Shown here: in pieces, positions 25,531 to 33,903 of the stretch
Layout of the letters: each line of letters opens with the position of its first letter
How positions within the stretch are numbered: position 1 is the stretch's first letter
Assembly (NCBI GenBank): GCA_963804005.1
Contig: CAWDOP010000002.1
Coordinates: forward strand, 372,001 to 436,000
DNA from: JAGXRK01 sp963804005
Lineage (GTDB): Bacteria; Bacteroidota; Ignavibacteria; Ignavibacteriales; Ignavibacteriaceae
DNA: 64,000 bases
Direction: 5' to 3'
Translations under genes and position numbers: made by a program
Notes under the pieces: generated by a model
Database searches by the model: none
What the model was told of the DNA's origin: nothing
The model's input: only the letters and a program-made list of their open reading frames with translations

Positions 25531-27618
25531 ATGAACGAAGTTACTTTAATAAATATTGCAATAGCCGTACTTTTTCTTCCGCTATTAGGGTTCATAGTCA
25601 CTCTTTTACTCGGGAAAAAAGTTAAACCCATTTTTATTTTTGAAAATGTAGTTATAACAATTTCATTTTTAGCAGCAGTCTATCTACTTTATTCAAAGCT
25701 TGCTTTCTTTGGGGATAACAGCATATCATCAGAATTCGAGTGGTTCTCATTCAAAAACACTCCATTCATTGGTGATATAAGTTTTAAACTTGGCTTTCTA
25801 ATTGACAATATAACAGCACTGATGCTTTTTGTTGTTGCATTAATTAGTATGCTGGTTCATTTCTTCTCAATAGCATATATGAAAGGTGACGAAAGATATA
25901 ATCGCTATTTCGCTTATCTGGGTATTTTCACTTTTTCTATGAATGGTATTGTGCTAACCAACAATATTTTGATGATGTACATTTTCTGGGAACTTGTAGG
26001 CTTGTCATCATACTTACTCATAGGATTTTGGTTTGAAAAGAAATCTGCTTCAGATGCCGGTAAGAAAGCTTTTATAGTGAATAGAGTCGGCGATCTTGGG
26101 ATGTTTGCCGGAATCCTGATTTTGTTTTTAACATATAGTACATTTTCATTTAGTGATATTTTTACACAGCTTTCAAACGGAGTATTACCGTTCGATTCAC
26201 AATTCTGGTTAACTGTAACAGGCATATTATTATTTTGCGGAGCAATTGGTAAATCAGCTCAATTCCCTCTTCACGTGTGGCTGCCTGATGCAATGGAAGG
26301 CCCAACTCCTGTTAGTGCATTGATTCATGCTGCAACGATGGTCGCTGCTGGTGTTTATCTTGTAATCAGAATATTCGGATTACTAACTGCAGATGCAATG
26401 CTATTTATTGCTGTTATCGGAATGTTATCGGCATTCATTCCTGCTACGATTGCTTTAACACAAAATGATATTAAAAAAGTTTTAGCATATTCCACCGTTT
26501 CTCAGCTTGGTTACATGATAATGGCACTCGGAGTTGGTGCTTATAAATTTGCGTTTTTCCATTTAATTACTCACGCATTCTTTAAAGCTTGTTTGTTTCT
26601 TGGTTCGGGTTCTGTTATTCATGCAATGCATCACGAACAAGACATTTCAAAAATGGGTGGACTCAGGAAAAAACTTCCGCTTACTTATGCAACATTTTTA
26701 ATATCATCTTTAGCAATAAGTGGAATACCATTAACATCAGGATTTTTAAGTAAGGATGGAATTTTAGCGAGCTCTTATGCCTTCGCATCACTAACCGGGC
26801 ACTGGTTATTCCCTACTGTTGGATTTCTGGTAGCGATGTTAACAGCATTTTATATGTTTAGATTAATTATTCTAACATTTCATGGTAAGCCGCAGGATCA
26901 GCATAAATTTGAACACGCACACGAATCACCATTTGCTATGGTTATGCCTTTAGTTGTACTTGCGTTGTTATCATTTTTCTTTTGGTACACTCCAAATCCA
27001 ATTAATGCAGACAGTGGATGGGTGTTAACTAAATGGATTGAGAATCCTGAATTGCATACTCCACCAAGTTCACGTTTTGAATTCATGAACAGCCAGGAGG
27101 AAATGCATACAGATTCCCATCAGCCTATGTATTCTGAGCTGTACTCTGAAGCAATGCACTCAGCCCATTATCCGGCAATGATACTTTCTTTAATTGTTGC
27201 AATTCTCGGAATATTTTTTGCTTTTTATGCTTATCAATGGAAAAAGATTAATGTTGATAACATTGTTGTTAAAATTAAACCGATATATGAGTTTTCGCTT
27301 AACAAATGGTATTTCGACGAATTATATCATTCAACATTTGTTGCATTTACGCTTGGGTTAAGTCGTTTTCTTGCGTGGTTCGATTTGAAAATTATTGATG
27401 GAATTGTAGATGGTTCAGCATCGATAACAAAAATTTTCTCGTCTTTTATTGGCGGATTTGATAGAATTATTATTGATGGCTTTGTTAATTTCACAGCTTA
27501 TTTTAGTGGTTTCATAGGAATTCTGTTCAGGAAATTTCAAACTGGCAAAGTCCAGACATATATACTCTTTGTTATTTTTTCAATTGTGATATTACTTTTT
27601 GTATTTAAGAATTTTTAG
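25531..27618 (+). CDS. nuoL: NADH-quinone oxidoreductase subunit L
   Basis: The 695-residue Mrp-antiporter-like subunit has about 16 transmembrane helices and the long lateral helix at the C-terminus. It carries the conserved glutamate in MYIFWELVGLSSYLLIGFW, the lysine in GKSAQFPLHVWLPDAMEGPTPVSALIHAATMVAAGVYL-type sequence, and FFHLITHAFFKACLFLGSGSVIH. It pumps protons in the distal arm. The insertion around residues 520-545 (His/Glu/Met-rich) is a variable loop. Confidence 0.97.
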   Translation: MNEVTLINIAIAVLFLPLLGFIVTLLLGKKVKPIFIFENVVITISFLAAVYLLYSKLAFFGDNSISSEFEWFSFKNTPFIGDISFKLGFLIDNITALMLFVVALISMLVHFFSIAYMKGDERYNRYFAYLGIFTFSMNGIVLTNNILMMYIFWELVGLSSYLLIGFWFEKKSASDAGKKAFIVNRVGDLGMFAGILILFLTYSTFSFSDIFTQLSNGVLPFDSQFWLTVTGILLFCGAIGKSAQFPLHVWLPDAMEGPTPVSALIHAATMVAAGVYLVIRIFGLLTADAMLFIAVIGMLSAFIPATIALTQNDIKKVLAYSTVSQLGYMIMALGVGAYKFAFFHLITHAFFKACLFLGSGSVIHAMHHEQDISKMGGLRKKLPLTYATFLISSLAISGIPLTSGFLSKDGILASSYAFASLTGHWLFPTVGFLVAMLTAFYMFRLIILTFHGKPQDQHKFEHAHESPFAMVMPLVVLALLSFFFWYTPNPINADSGWVLTKWIENPELHTPPSSRFEFMNSQEEMHTDSHQPMYSELYSEAMHSAHYPAMILSLIVAILGIFFAFYAYQWKKINVDNIVVKIKPIYEFSLNKWYFDELYHSTFVAFTLGLSRFLAWFDLKIIDGIVDGSASITKIFSSFIGGFDRIIIDGFVNFTAYFSGFIGILFRKFQTGKVQTYILFVIFSIVILLFVFKNF

Positions 27619-27626
27619 GTAGCTAA

Positions 27627-29228
27627 ATGGAAAACTTTCCTATTCTAAGTTTGATTACTTTCCTTCCCATAGTCGGGATGGTTATTATTTTATTCTTACC
27701 AAAAAACCAAAGTATTGTTATCAAGAGTTTAACTCTTTTGATAACTGGCATTCAGGTTATCTTAGCAGCAGTTCTGCTGATGAATTACAATTTTGCACTT
27801 GGTGGAATAAATGATGCAGCATCTTTTCAATTTATTGAGAAGTTCAGATGGATAGAAATAGATGGATTTTCCTGGATAGGAAAAATTAAAATAGATTACT
27901 TCCTTGCCGTTGATGGTCTCAGTACTCCAATGGTTTTATTAACTGCAATCGTAACCTTTATTGCAACATTATCTTCGTGGAGTATTGATAAATCCATTAA
28001 AGGTTATTTTGCAATGTTCCTACTGCTTAATACAGGAATGATGGGAGTATTTGTTTCACTCGATTTCTTTTTGTTTTATGTATTCTGGGAAATTATGCTT
28101 CTCCCAATGTACTTTCTCATTGGTGTTTGGGGAGGTCCTCGAAGAGAATATGCTGCTATAAAATTCTTTTTATATACGTTGCTTGGTTCCGTTTTTATTT
28201 TACTTGTAATGATAGGACTTTATTTCAGTTCTATGGAAACTCTTGCTGATGGTACCAGAGTTTTCACATTCAATATGCTTGAGATGATGAATACAGCTAA
28301 TTTCACTCAAACTGGAATTTTATCACCATTAAATCCGCATAACCTTCGTTTCATAGCATATATTGCACTGTTTGCTGGATTTGCAATTAAAATTCCAATG
28401 TTTCCTTTCCACACGTGGTTACCCGATGCACACGTAGAAGCTCCAACTGCTATAAGTGTTATTCTTGCCGGAGTTCTTCTTAAAATGGGTACTTATGGAA
28501 TATTAAGAATTTCTTATCCGATTTTTCCTGAAATTACTCAAAATCTTGCCTGGTGGATTGCCTTGTTTGGAATGATAAACATTATTTATGGCGCTTTGGC
28601 TGCTATGGCTCAGAAAGATTTTAAAAGACTTATTGCTTATTCATCAGTATCACATATGGGCTTTGTAATGCTTGGAATGGCTTCTCTGAATACAATTGGA
28701 ATTTCAGGCGCGATATTACAAATGTTCAATCACGGTATAATTACGTCTATGCTCTTCTTGATAGTAGGTGTAGTATACGATCGTGCGCATACCAGAGATA
28801 TTGAAGCTTTCGGCGGTCTCGGAAAACAAATGCCGATTTATACAGGATTCGTTTCTGTTGCATTTTTTGCTGCTATTGGTTTACCCGGATTAAACGGATT
28901 TATTTCAGAAGCACTTGTATTCCTTGGTGCCTTTGGAAAAGATTCTATCAGAGTTATTACAATTATTTCAACTCTGGGAATTTTACTGGGTGCAGGTTAT
29001 ATGCTTTGGACTTTACAAAGAGTTTTTCTCGGTCAGCTTAATGAAAAATGGTCTTCATTAAAAGATCTTACAGCAAGAGAATATTTAATGTTAACTCCTT
29101 TAACTCTTATAATAATTTTCCTTGGTGTTTATCCTTCACCAATGCTCGATCTGATGAATTCATCTGTTAATGCAATGGTTAAGTTAATTTCTGATGCGCA
29201 GGCGTTTTATAGTTCAGCAGGTTTTTAA
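27627..29228 (+). CDS. nuoM: NADH-quinone oxidoreductase subunit M
   Basis: The 533-residue antiporter-like subunit has about 14 transmembrane helices. It carries FFLFYVFWEIMLLPMYFLIGVWGG, the segment KIPMFPFHTWLPDAHVEAPTAISVILAGVLLKMGTYG, and KRLIAYSSVSHMGFVMLG, all diagnostic of NuoM. It starts 8 bases after nuoL. Confidence 0.97.
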   Translation: MENFPILSLITFLPIVGMVIILFLPKNQSIVIKSLTLLITGIQVILAAVLLMNYNFALGGINDAASFQFIEKFRWIEIDGFSWIGKIKIDYFLAVDGLSTPMVLLTAIVTFIATLSSWSIDKSIKGYFAMFLLLNTGMMGVFVSLDFFLFYVFWEIMLLPMYFLIGVWGGPRREYAAIKFFLYTLLGSVFILLVMIGLYFSSMETLADGTRVFTFNMLEMMNTANFTQTGILSPLNPHNLRFIAYIALFAGFAIKIPMFPFHTWLPDAHVEAPTAISVILAGVLLKMGTYGILRISYPIFPEITQNLAWWIALFGMINIIYGALAAMAQKDFKRLIAYSSVSHMGFVMLGMASLNTIGISGAILQMFNHGIITSMLFLIVGVVYDRAHTRDIEAFGGLGKQMPIYTGFVSVAFFAAIGLPGLNGFISEALVFLGAFGKDSIRVITIISTLGILLGAGYMLWTLQRVFLGQLNEKWSSLKDLTAREYLMLTPLTLIIIFLGVYPSPMLDLMNSSVNAMVKLISDAQAFYSSAGF

Positions 29229-29252
29229 ATAAATTAATTTCGGAAGATTAAA

Positions 29253-30755
29253 TTGTTACCTATTGATTTTACAAGTTCGTTATACTTAATAAAACCTGAA
29301 ATTGTTTTAGCAATTACTCTCGTTCTTATTGTATTATTCGATCTTATTTTTCAAAAACAGAAACATATACTTCCATATATTGCTTTACTCGGACTTTTCA
29401 CTACCGGATACTTTGTAATTGAACAATTCGACTATTCAAATTTTGCTTTTCTTAATCCTTCAAATAAAGGCTTAATGGTTATTGATCCATTCGGTGCATT
29501 CTTTAAACTTATTTTTCTTGTTACTACAGCATTTATAGTTTTATTCTCTATATCATCAGAAGAAATAAAAGAGTGTAAGGACAGACACGGTGAATACTAT
29601 ACTCTTATTCTTGGAATGATTTTAGGAATGTTCTTGATGAGTTCTTCTGCTGACCTTATACTGATTTATCTTTCAATTGAATTGTTATCTCTTTCGTCTT
29701 ATGTGCTTGCAGGATTTGTAAAGAACTCAATTCGTAACAGTGAAGCTTCGCTTAAATACATTATTTATGGAGGTGTTTCTTCCGGTATAATGCTTTTTGG
29801 AATTTCTATACTTTATGGAATGACAGGAGCCACAAATCTTTATGAAATTAATTCGATGTTAATTTCTCTCAAAGTTCTCGATGTTACTTTTATTATGTCT
29901 TCTCTTATGATAATTGCTGGATTCGGATTTAAAATTTCAGTCGTACCTTTTCATTTCTGGACACCTGATATTTATGAAGGTGCACCAATTACAATAACTG
30001 CATATTTATCTGTTGCAAGCAAAGCCGCTGGTTTTGCAGTATTAATACGGTTCCTTAAGATTACTTTTTCCGGTGCGACAAGCAGCAGCGGATATTGGTA
30101 TTTTATCAATCTTTTTGACTGGCAAAGTTTGTTGATCATTTTATCTGTTATTACCATGACTTTAGGAAATTTTGCTGCTCTCTGGCAAGATAACCTGAAA
30201 AGAATGCTGGCATATTCAAGCATTGCGCACGCAGGATATATTTTACTTGGTGTAGCTGTATTTTCAGACCAAGGCTTAACAGCTGTTCTTCTTTACTTCA
30301 TAATATATCTTTTTATGAACCTGGGTGCATTTTATGTTGTAATGATTATTGCAAATAAAACCGGTTCTGAAAATATTGACGACTATAAAGGACTTGGCAG
30401 TTCTATTCCATTCTTAGGTGTAGTTCTCGCTATTCTTCTTATTTCTTTAACCGGTTTGCCGCCCACCGCTGGATTTATAGCGAAGTTATATATTTTCATC
30501 GCTCTGATTGATGCTAATATGATTGCAGTTGCCGTAATTGCAATACTTAATTCTGTTGTTTCTCTATACTACTATGTTCGGGTTTTAAAGAATCTATATC
30601 TTGTACAATCCGATAGAGAAAAAGTAGTGATTCCAGTTTCAGTTTTAAACTATTTAGTTATTTTAGCTCTTACTATTCCTGTATTATTTTTCGGGATTTA
30701 CTTTACTCCAATTGTAAACCTTGCAAAAGAATCAATAAAAATCCTTGGTTTCTAA
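29253..30755 (+). CDS. nuoN: NADH-quinone oxidoreductase subunit N
   Basis: The 500-residue antiporter-like subunit has about 14 helices. Segments include LIYLSIELLSLSSYVLAGF, FKISVVPFHFWTPDIYEGAPITITAYLSVASKAAGFAVL-type sequence, and KRMLAYSSIAHAGYILLGV. The start codon is TTG at 29253, behind CGGAAG. It is the last gene of the operon; no nuoE, F or G follows, so this complex lacks a NADH-binding module encoded here. Confidence 0.96.
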   Translation: MLPIDFTSSLYLIKPEIVLAITLVLIVLFDLIFQKQKHILPYIALLGLFTTGYFVIEQFDYSNFAFLNPSNKGLMVIDPFGAFFKLIFLVTTAFIVLFSISSEEIKECKDRHGEYYTLILGMILGMFLMSSSADLILIYLSIELLSLSSYVLAGFVKNSIRNSEASLKYIIYGGVSSGIMLFGISILYGMTGATNLYEINSMLISLKVLDVTFIMSSLMIIAGFGFKISVVPFHFWTPDIYEGAPITITAYLSVASKAAGFAVLIRFLKITFSGATSSSGYWYFINLFDWQSLLIILSVITMTLGNFAALWQDNLKRMLAYSSIAHAGYILLGVAVFSDQGLTAVLLYFIIYLFMNLGAFYVVMIIANKTGSENIDDYKGLGSSIPFLGVVLAILLISLTGLPPTAGFIAKLYIFIALIDANMIAVAVIAILNSVVSLYYYVRVLKNLYLVQSDREKVVIPVSVLNYLVILALTIPVLFFGIYFTPIVNLAKESIKILGF

Positions 30756-30796
30756 ACTCATTTTGTTTTTGAATTTTGATAATTTTTCTTTAAGTT

Positions 30797-30820
30797 AATT
30801 GGACAATATTAGTCTTATAT
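30797..30820 (+). promoter_or_regulatory. Predicted Rrf2/IscR-type operator
   Basis: The sequence GAC-AATATTA-GTC with a flanking TTATAT matches the GAC-N7-GTC core of type 1 IscR/Rrf2 operators, and its A/T centre also fits. It ends at the start codon of the Rrf2-family gene at 30819, suggesting autoregulation by blocking initiation or by acting inside a short leader. Confidence 0.4.
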
Positions 30821-31226
30821 GTTTAAATTATCTAAAAAAGCAGAATATGCACTTATGGCAGCCAGATATATGGCTTTGAATAATCATGGTCAATGTGTTA
30901 CTGCCAAAGAAATATCCGAAAGTTATAATATTTCCTATGAATTATTGGCAAAAGTTCTTCAAAATTTGGTAAAAATGGGAATTATTAATTCATTTCAAGG
31001 CTCTAAAGGCGGATATAATCTTTCTAAAAAACCTGAGGAGATTTCATTAACCGAGTTAATAAGTGCAGTCGAAAAAGATTACAAAATAATTTCATGCTTT
31101 AATGAAAACAGTACAGAAGATCATTGTATTCATTTGAATTTTTGTAAAATCCGAGACCCATTGATTCTAGTTCAGCAGAAACTTGATAAAGTATTCCAGG
31201 ATACTAAGTTAGTTCATATTATATAA
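30819..31226 (+). CDS. Rrf2-family transcriptional regulator
   Basis: This 135-residue winged-helix regulator starts with the family signature LSKKAEYALMAARYMA, followed by TAKEISESYNISYELLAKVLQNLVKMGIINSFQGSKGGYNL (the recognition helix and wing). The C-terminal half has cysteines at C-x11-C-x6-C (SCFNEN, HCIHL, FCKI), which in IscR and relatives bind an Fe-S cluster. It probably senses Fe-S status or stress. Neighbours encode an IscA-like protein and superoxide dismutase, in keeping with Fe-S/oxidative-stress control. A candidate operator overlaps its start. Confidence 0.92.
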   Translation: MFKLSKKAEYALMAARYMALNNHGQCVTAKEISESYNISYELLAKVLQNLVKMGIINSFQGSKGGYNLSKKPEEISLTELISAVEKDYKIISCFNENSTEDHCIHLNFCKIRDPLILVQQKLDKVFQDTKLVHII

Positions 31227-31275
31227 CTGTTATTAGAGCTATTATTTTACATATAAATTATTTACGAGGAACAAA

Positions 31276-31575
31276 TTGAAAAAAAATGAAAATATTCTTT
31301 CACGGGAAAAAGATCAGATATTGAATTTCCTGAAAACCAGATTTCCATTATTTCATAATTCAAATTTCTTTTTCCGGGATTTGCAATACGGAATAAGAAG
31401 CTATTTTGAGAAAAAAGGAATCAAAATCACTTATCCTCAAGCTGAAAAATATGCTTATGCATTTGTTAATCTGCTTGAGACCGATAAAGTATTTGTAAAA
31501 GTAAATCATCAAAGCTGGAAAGTGAACTATCCTGAATTTGCCACTGCTCAACCAGGTGATCCCTTTCACTTTTAA
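31276..31575 (+). CDS. Small conserved-looking protein in the Fe-S gene group, function unknown
   Basis: This 99-residue soluble protein is predicted from a TTG start at 31276, behind ACGAGGA. The sequence is mixed alpha/beta and basic in the first half (LKTRFPLFHNSNFFFRDLQYGIRSYFEKKG), with a Tyr-rich central helix and a C-terminal PGDPFHF. There is no cysteine and no recognisable motif. It lies between an Rrf2 regulator and an IscA-like gene, with short gaps on each side, so it is probably part of the same Fe-S maintenance transcript. I do not recognise it. Confidence 0.7.
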   Translation: MKKNENILSREKDQILNFLKTRFPLFHNSNFFFRDLQYGIRSYFEKKGIKITYPQAEKYAYAFVNLLETDKVFVKVNHQSWKVNYPEFATAQPGDPFHF

Positions 31576-31595
31576 ATTTAGGAACCAATATTATT

Positions 31596-31946
31596 ATGCA
31601 TGACTTAGACATTCAATCTGAAATTACCATTACTGAGAAAGCATCAAAAGAAATAAAAAGAATAATGCAGGAAAATAAAATTTCTGCTGATTTCGGTTTA
31701 AGAGTTGGTGTTAAAGGTGGTGGATGTTCAGGACTTACTTATTCTCTTGGATTCGATTCTGCCAAACGTGAGGGTGATTCTGTTATAGAAACAGATGGAG
31801 TTAAACTTATTGTTGATGGTAAAAGTTTATTTTATCTGAGTGGAACTGAATTAGATTTTTCTGATGGACTTAACGGAAAAGGATTCGTTTTTAACAATCC
31901 TAACGCTACAAAAACTTGCGGATGTGGTGAATCCTTTGGAGTTTAG
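31596..31946 (+). CDS. HesB/IscA/ErpA-family iron-sulfur assembly protein
   Basis: The 116-residue A-type carrier delivers Fe-S clusters. The three invariant cysteines are present: one in GGGCSGLTY and two in CGCGESF near the C-terminus. The pattern ITEKASKEIKRIMQE followed by LRVGVKGGGCSG is typical. Whether it corresponds to IscA, SufA or ErpA cannot be decided. No iscU or sufBCD is in the window. It is 20 bases after the unknown 99-residue gene and 20 bases before the superoxide dismutase gene. Confidence 0.95.
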   Translation: MHDLDIQSEITITEKASKEIKRIMQENKISADFGLRVGVKGGGCSGLTYSLGFDSAKREGDSVIETDGVKLIVDGKSLFYLSGTELDFSDGLNGKGFVFNNPNATKTCGCGESFGV

Positions 31947-31966
31947 TTTAATCAAAAGGATTAGAT

Positions 31967-32695
31967 ATGAAAAGAAGAAAATTTATTATGGCACTTGGAG
32001 CAATTCCGATTATTTCGGCATTTGCTCCGGTGCAGTCGACACTAGAAAATTTATCAAAACAAAATATAAAGAGGTTAGATAACGCTATGGCTAAATTTGA
32101 ATTGCCCGAATTACCTTATGCTTATGATGCACTTGAACCATATATTGATAAAATGACTATGGAAATTCATCATACAAAACATCATAACGCTTATGTTACA
32201 AATCTTAACAAAGCTGTTGAAGGTACAGAGATGGAAGGAAAATCTCTGGAAGATTTAATGGCTAACATTTCCAAATATCCTGTTGCTGTTAGAAACAATG
32301 GCGGTGGACATTGGAATCATTCTTTGTTCTGGACTTTAATGAAACAAAACGGCGGCGGCGAACCATCAGGAGCACTTGGTGATGCAATTAAATCTGCATT
32401 TGGTTCGTTTACTGATTTTAAATCTCAGTTCAAAACTGCTGCAGCTACCCGGTTCGGTTCAGGATGGGCCTGGTTAGTAGTTTCTAGCGGAAAACTTGTT
32501 ATTACTTCAACTCCAAATCAGGATAATCCTTTAATGGAAATAACTGAAGTAAAGGGCACACCGATTCTTGGACTTGATGTTTGGGAACACGCTTATTATC
32601 TCAAATATCAGAACAGAAGACCTGATTACATTGAGAATTGGTGGAATGTTGTTAATTGGGATAAAGTATCAGAGCTTTATTCAAAGGCAAAATGA
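31967..32695 (+). CDS. Exported Fe/Mn superoxide dismutase
   Basis: The 242-residue protein contains the full Fe/Mn-SOD fold: FELPELPYAYDALEPYID, the first metal His in EIHHTKHHNAYV, the second in GGHWNHSLFW, and the Asp and His ligands in LDVWEHAYYLKYQNRRPDYIENWW. It converts superoxide to peroxide and oxygen. It begins with an extra segment of about 40 residues, MKRRKFIMALGA, with twin arginines and a hydrophobic stretch. This suggests export, perhaps by Tat, so it protects the periplasm. An in-frame internal ATG at residue 42 could give a cytoplasmic form. Iron versus manganese cannot be decided. Confidence 0.95.
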   Translation: MKRRKFIMALGAIPIISAFAPVQSTLENLSKQNIKRLDNAMAKFELPELPYAYDALEPYIDKMTMEIHHTKHHNAYVTNLNKAVEGTEMEGKSLEDLMANISKYPVAVRNNGGGHWNHSLFWTLMKQNGGGEPSGALGDAIKSAFGSFTDFKSQFKTAAATRFGSGWAWLVVSSGKLVITSTPNQDNPLMEITEVKGTPILGLDVWEHAYYLKYQNRRPDYIENWWNVVNWDKVSELYSKAK

Positions 32696-32727
32696 CAATT
32701 CGGAATTAAATCCGATTTATGAACAAG

Positions 32728-32780
32728 GATTAACGATTGAAGATTTTGGATTTACCTTCTGAAATCAACAATCGTTAATC
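32728..32780 (+). other. Long perfect hairpin between sod and Lon-domain gene
   Basis: GATTAACGATTG (32728-32739) and CAATCGTTAATC (32769-32780) form a 12-bp perfect inverted repeat. Inside, after an AA/AA internal loop, GATTT pairs with AAATC. The element is followed by TGTATTCTG rather than a U-run, so it is not a canonical intrinsic terminator. It may be an mRNA-stabilising or processing stem, or a regulatory site. Confidence 0.5.
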
Positions 32781-32796
32781 TGTATTCTGAGATCAA

Positions 32797-33432
32797 ATGC
32801 TTATGCAGAAAAAGATACCCATATTCCCTCTTCAATTAGTTGTATTTCCCAACTCTAGATATCCTTTGCATATTTTTGAAGAAAGATATAGAAAGCTTCT
32901 CAACAGATGTATGAGCGAAGGTTCGGGATTTATAACTGTTGCTAAATTCGGAACAAGAATTTCTGATGTTGGAGTCTTTACGCGAGTAAGCGAGGTCATA
33001 AAACATTATGAAACCGGAGAATCAGATATTATTGTTCAAGGTATTAAAAGATACTTAATTGGTGAGATTTCAATGAATCCAGACGGTTATCTTGAAGCCG
33101 AAGCAACAGAATATGAAGATGATGATAACATAATTGATTTTAATTTACTAGATAAGATGAAAGAAAAATTTGAAGAGATTTTAAATAAAGCAAATTTTCA
33201 TCTTGAGGAATCCTTCTGGAAGCGATTCAAAAAAACTGAGATAAAATCTTTTAAGGTTGCGGAAAAATCCGGTTTAACTTTAGAACAACAGCAGGAGTTG
33301 TTAATACTTAAAGATGAGAATCTACGTTTGTCTTATCTTATAGAATACTTCAACAAACTGAATGAACATATTGCCGAATCATCAGTCCTGAAACAAATCG
33401 TACTGAGCGATGGGTATTTGAATGACAAATAA
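32797..33432 (+). CDS. Lon-protease substrate-binding-domain protein
   Basis: This 211-residue protein consists of the N-terminal (PUA-like) domain of Lon without the AAA+ or protease domain. It begins IPIFPLQLVVFPNSRYPLHIFEERYRKLLNRC, which matches the LonN family. Its C-terminal half is helical and charged. Stand-alone Lon-N proteins are common but their roles are unclear. It is separated from sod by about 100 bases containing a large hairpin, and is convergent with atpC. Confidence 0.9.
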   Translation: MLMQKKIPIFPLQLVVFPNSRYPLHIFEERYRKLLNRCMSEGSGFITVAKFGTRISDVGVFTRVSEVIKHYETGESDIIVQGIKRYLIGEISMNPDGYLEAEATEYEDDDNIIDFNLLDKMKEKFEEILNKANFHLEESFWKRFKKTEIKSFKVAEKSGLTLEQQQELLILKDENLRLSYLIEYFNKLNEHIAESSVLKQIVLSDGYLNDK

Positions 33433-33464
33433 AAAAAGGATAGCTGATTAACTCAACTATCCTT
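33431..33464 (-). terminator. Intrinsic terminator of the atpD-atpC operon
   Basis: On the minus strand AAGGATAG (33457-33464 in plus coordinates) pairs with CTATCCTT (33436-33443) around a 13-base loop, followed directly by a run of T (33431-33437 on the plus strand is A). This is a good rho-independent terminator 30 bases after the atpC stop. Read on the plus strand the stem is also just after the Lon-domain gene, but it lacks a strong U-tract. Confidence 0.75.
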
Positions 33465-33495
33465 CAATTATCAAATCTAAAATTATTCTAATCGA

Positions 33496-33903
33496 TTATT
33501 TTTCTTTAAGCTTCAACCGGTTAATTGCTCTCGCTAACGCAAGTTCGGCTCTTCTCACATCAATTTCTTTATCAACATTTCTTCGTGAAAGTCTTTCTTC
33601 GGCGCGTTCTTTAGCCTGTCTTGCCCTCTCAACATCAATCTCTTCTATTTTTTCAATTGAGTCGGCTAACAATAAGATTTTATTATTGTTAACCTCAATA
33701 GTTCCGCCGCCTGTAGCAAAGTTTTGAATTGACTTATCAAGAAGCTCAACTTTTATATGCCCGACTTCAAGAGTGCTAACAATAGGTGCGTGATTTATCA
33801 ATACCTGAAAACTTCCCTTTGATCCGGGAACTGTAATTGCACTGATCTCACCTTTAAAAGCCGACTTCGACGGTGTTAATATCTCGAGTAACAACCCGGA
33901 CAT
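33496..33903 (-). CDS. atpC: F1F0 ATP synthase epsilon subunit
   Basis: The 135-residue subunit of the F1 central stalk has the beta-sandwich N-terminal half (LLLEILTPSKSAFKGEISAITVPGSKGSFQVLINHAPIVSTL) and a helical C-terminal half rich in Arg/Glu/Ala. I chose the ATG at 33903, which overlaps the atpD stop as TAATG. An in-frame ATG at 33951 would add 16 residues inside the atpD end. It is the second gene of an atpD-atpC pair. Confidence 0.95.
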   Translation of the reverse strand: MSGLLLEILTPSKSAFKGEISAITVPGSKGSFQVLINHAPIVSTLEVGHIKVELLDKSIQNFATGGGTIEVNNNKILLLADSIEKIEEIDVERARQAKERAEERLSRRNVDKEIDVRRAELALARAINRLKLKEK

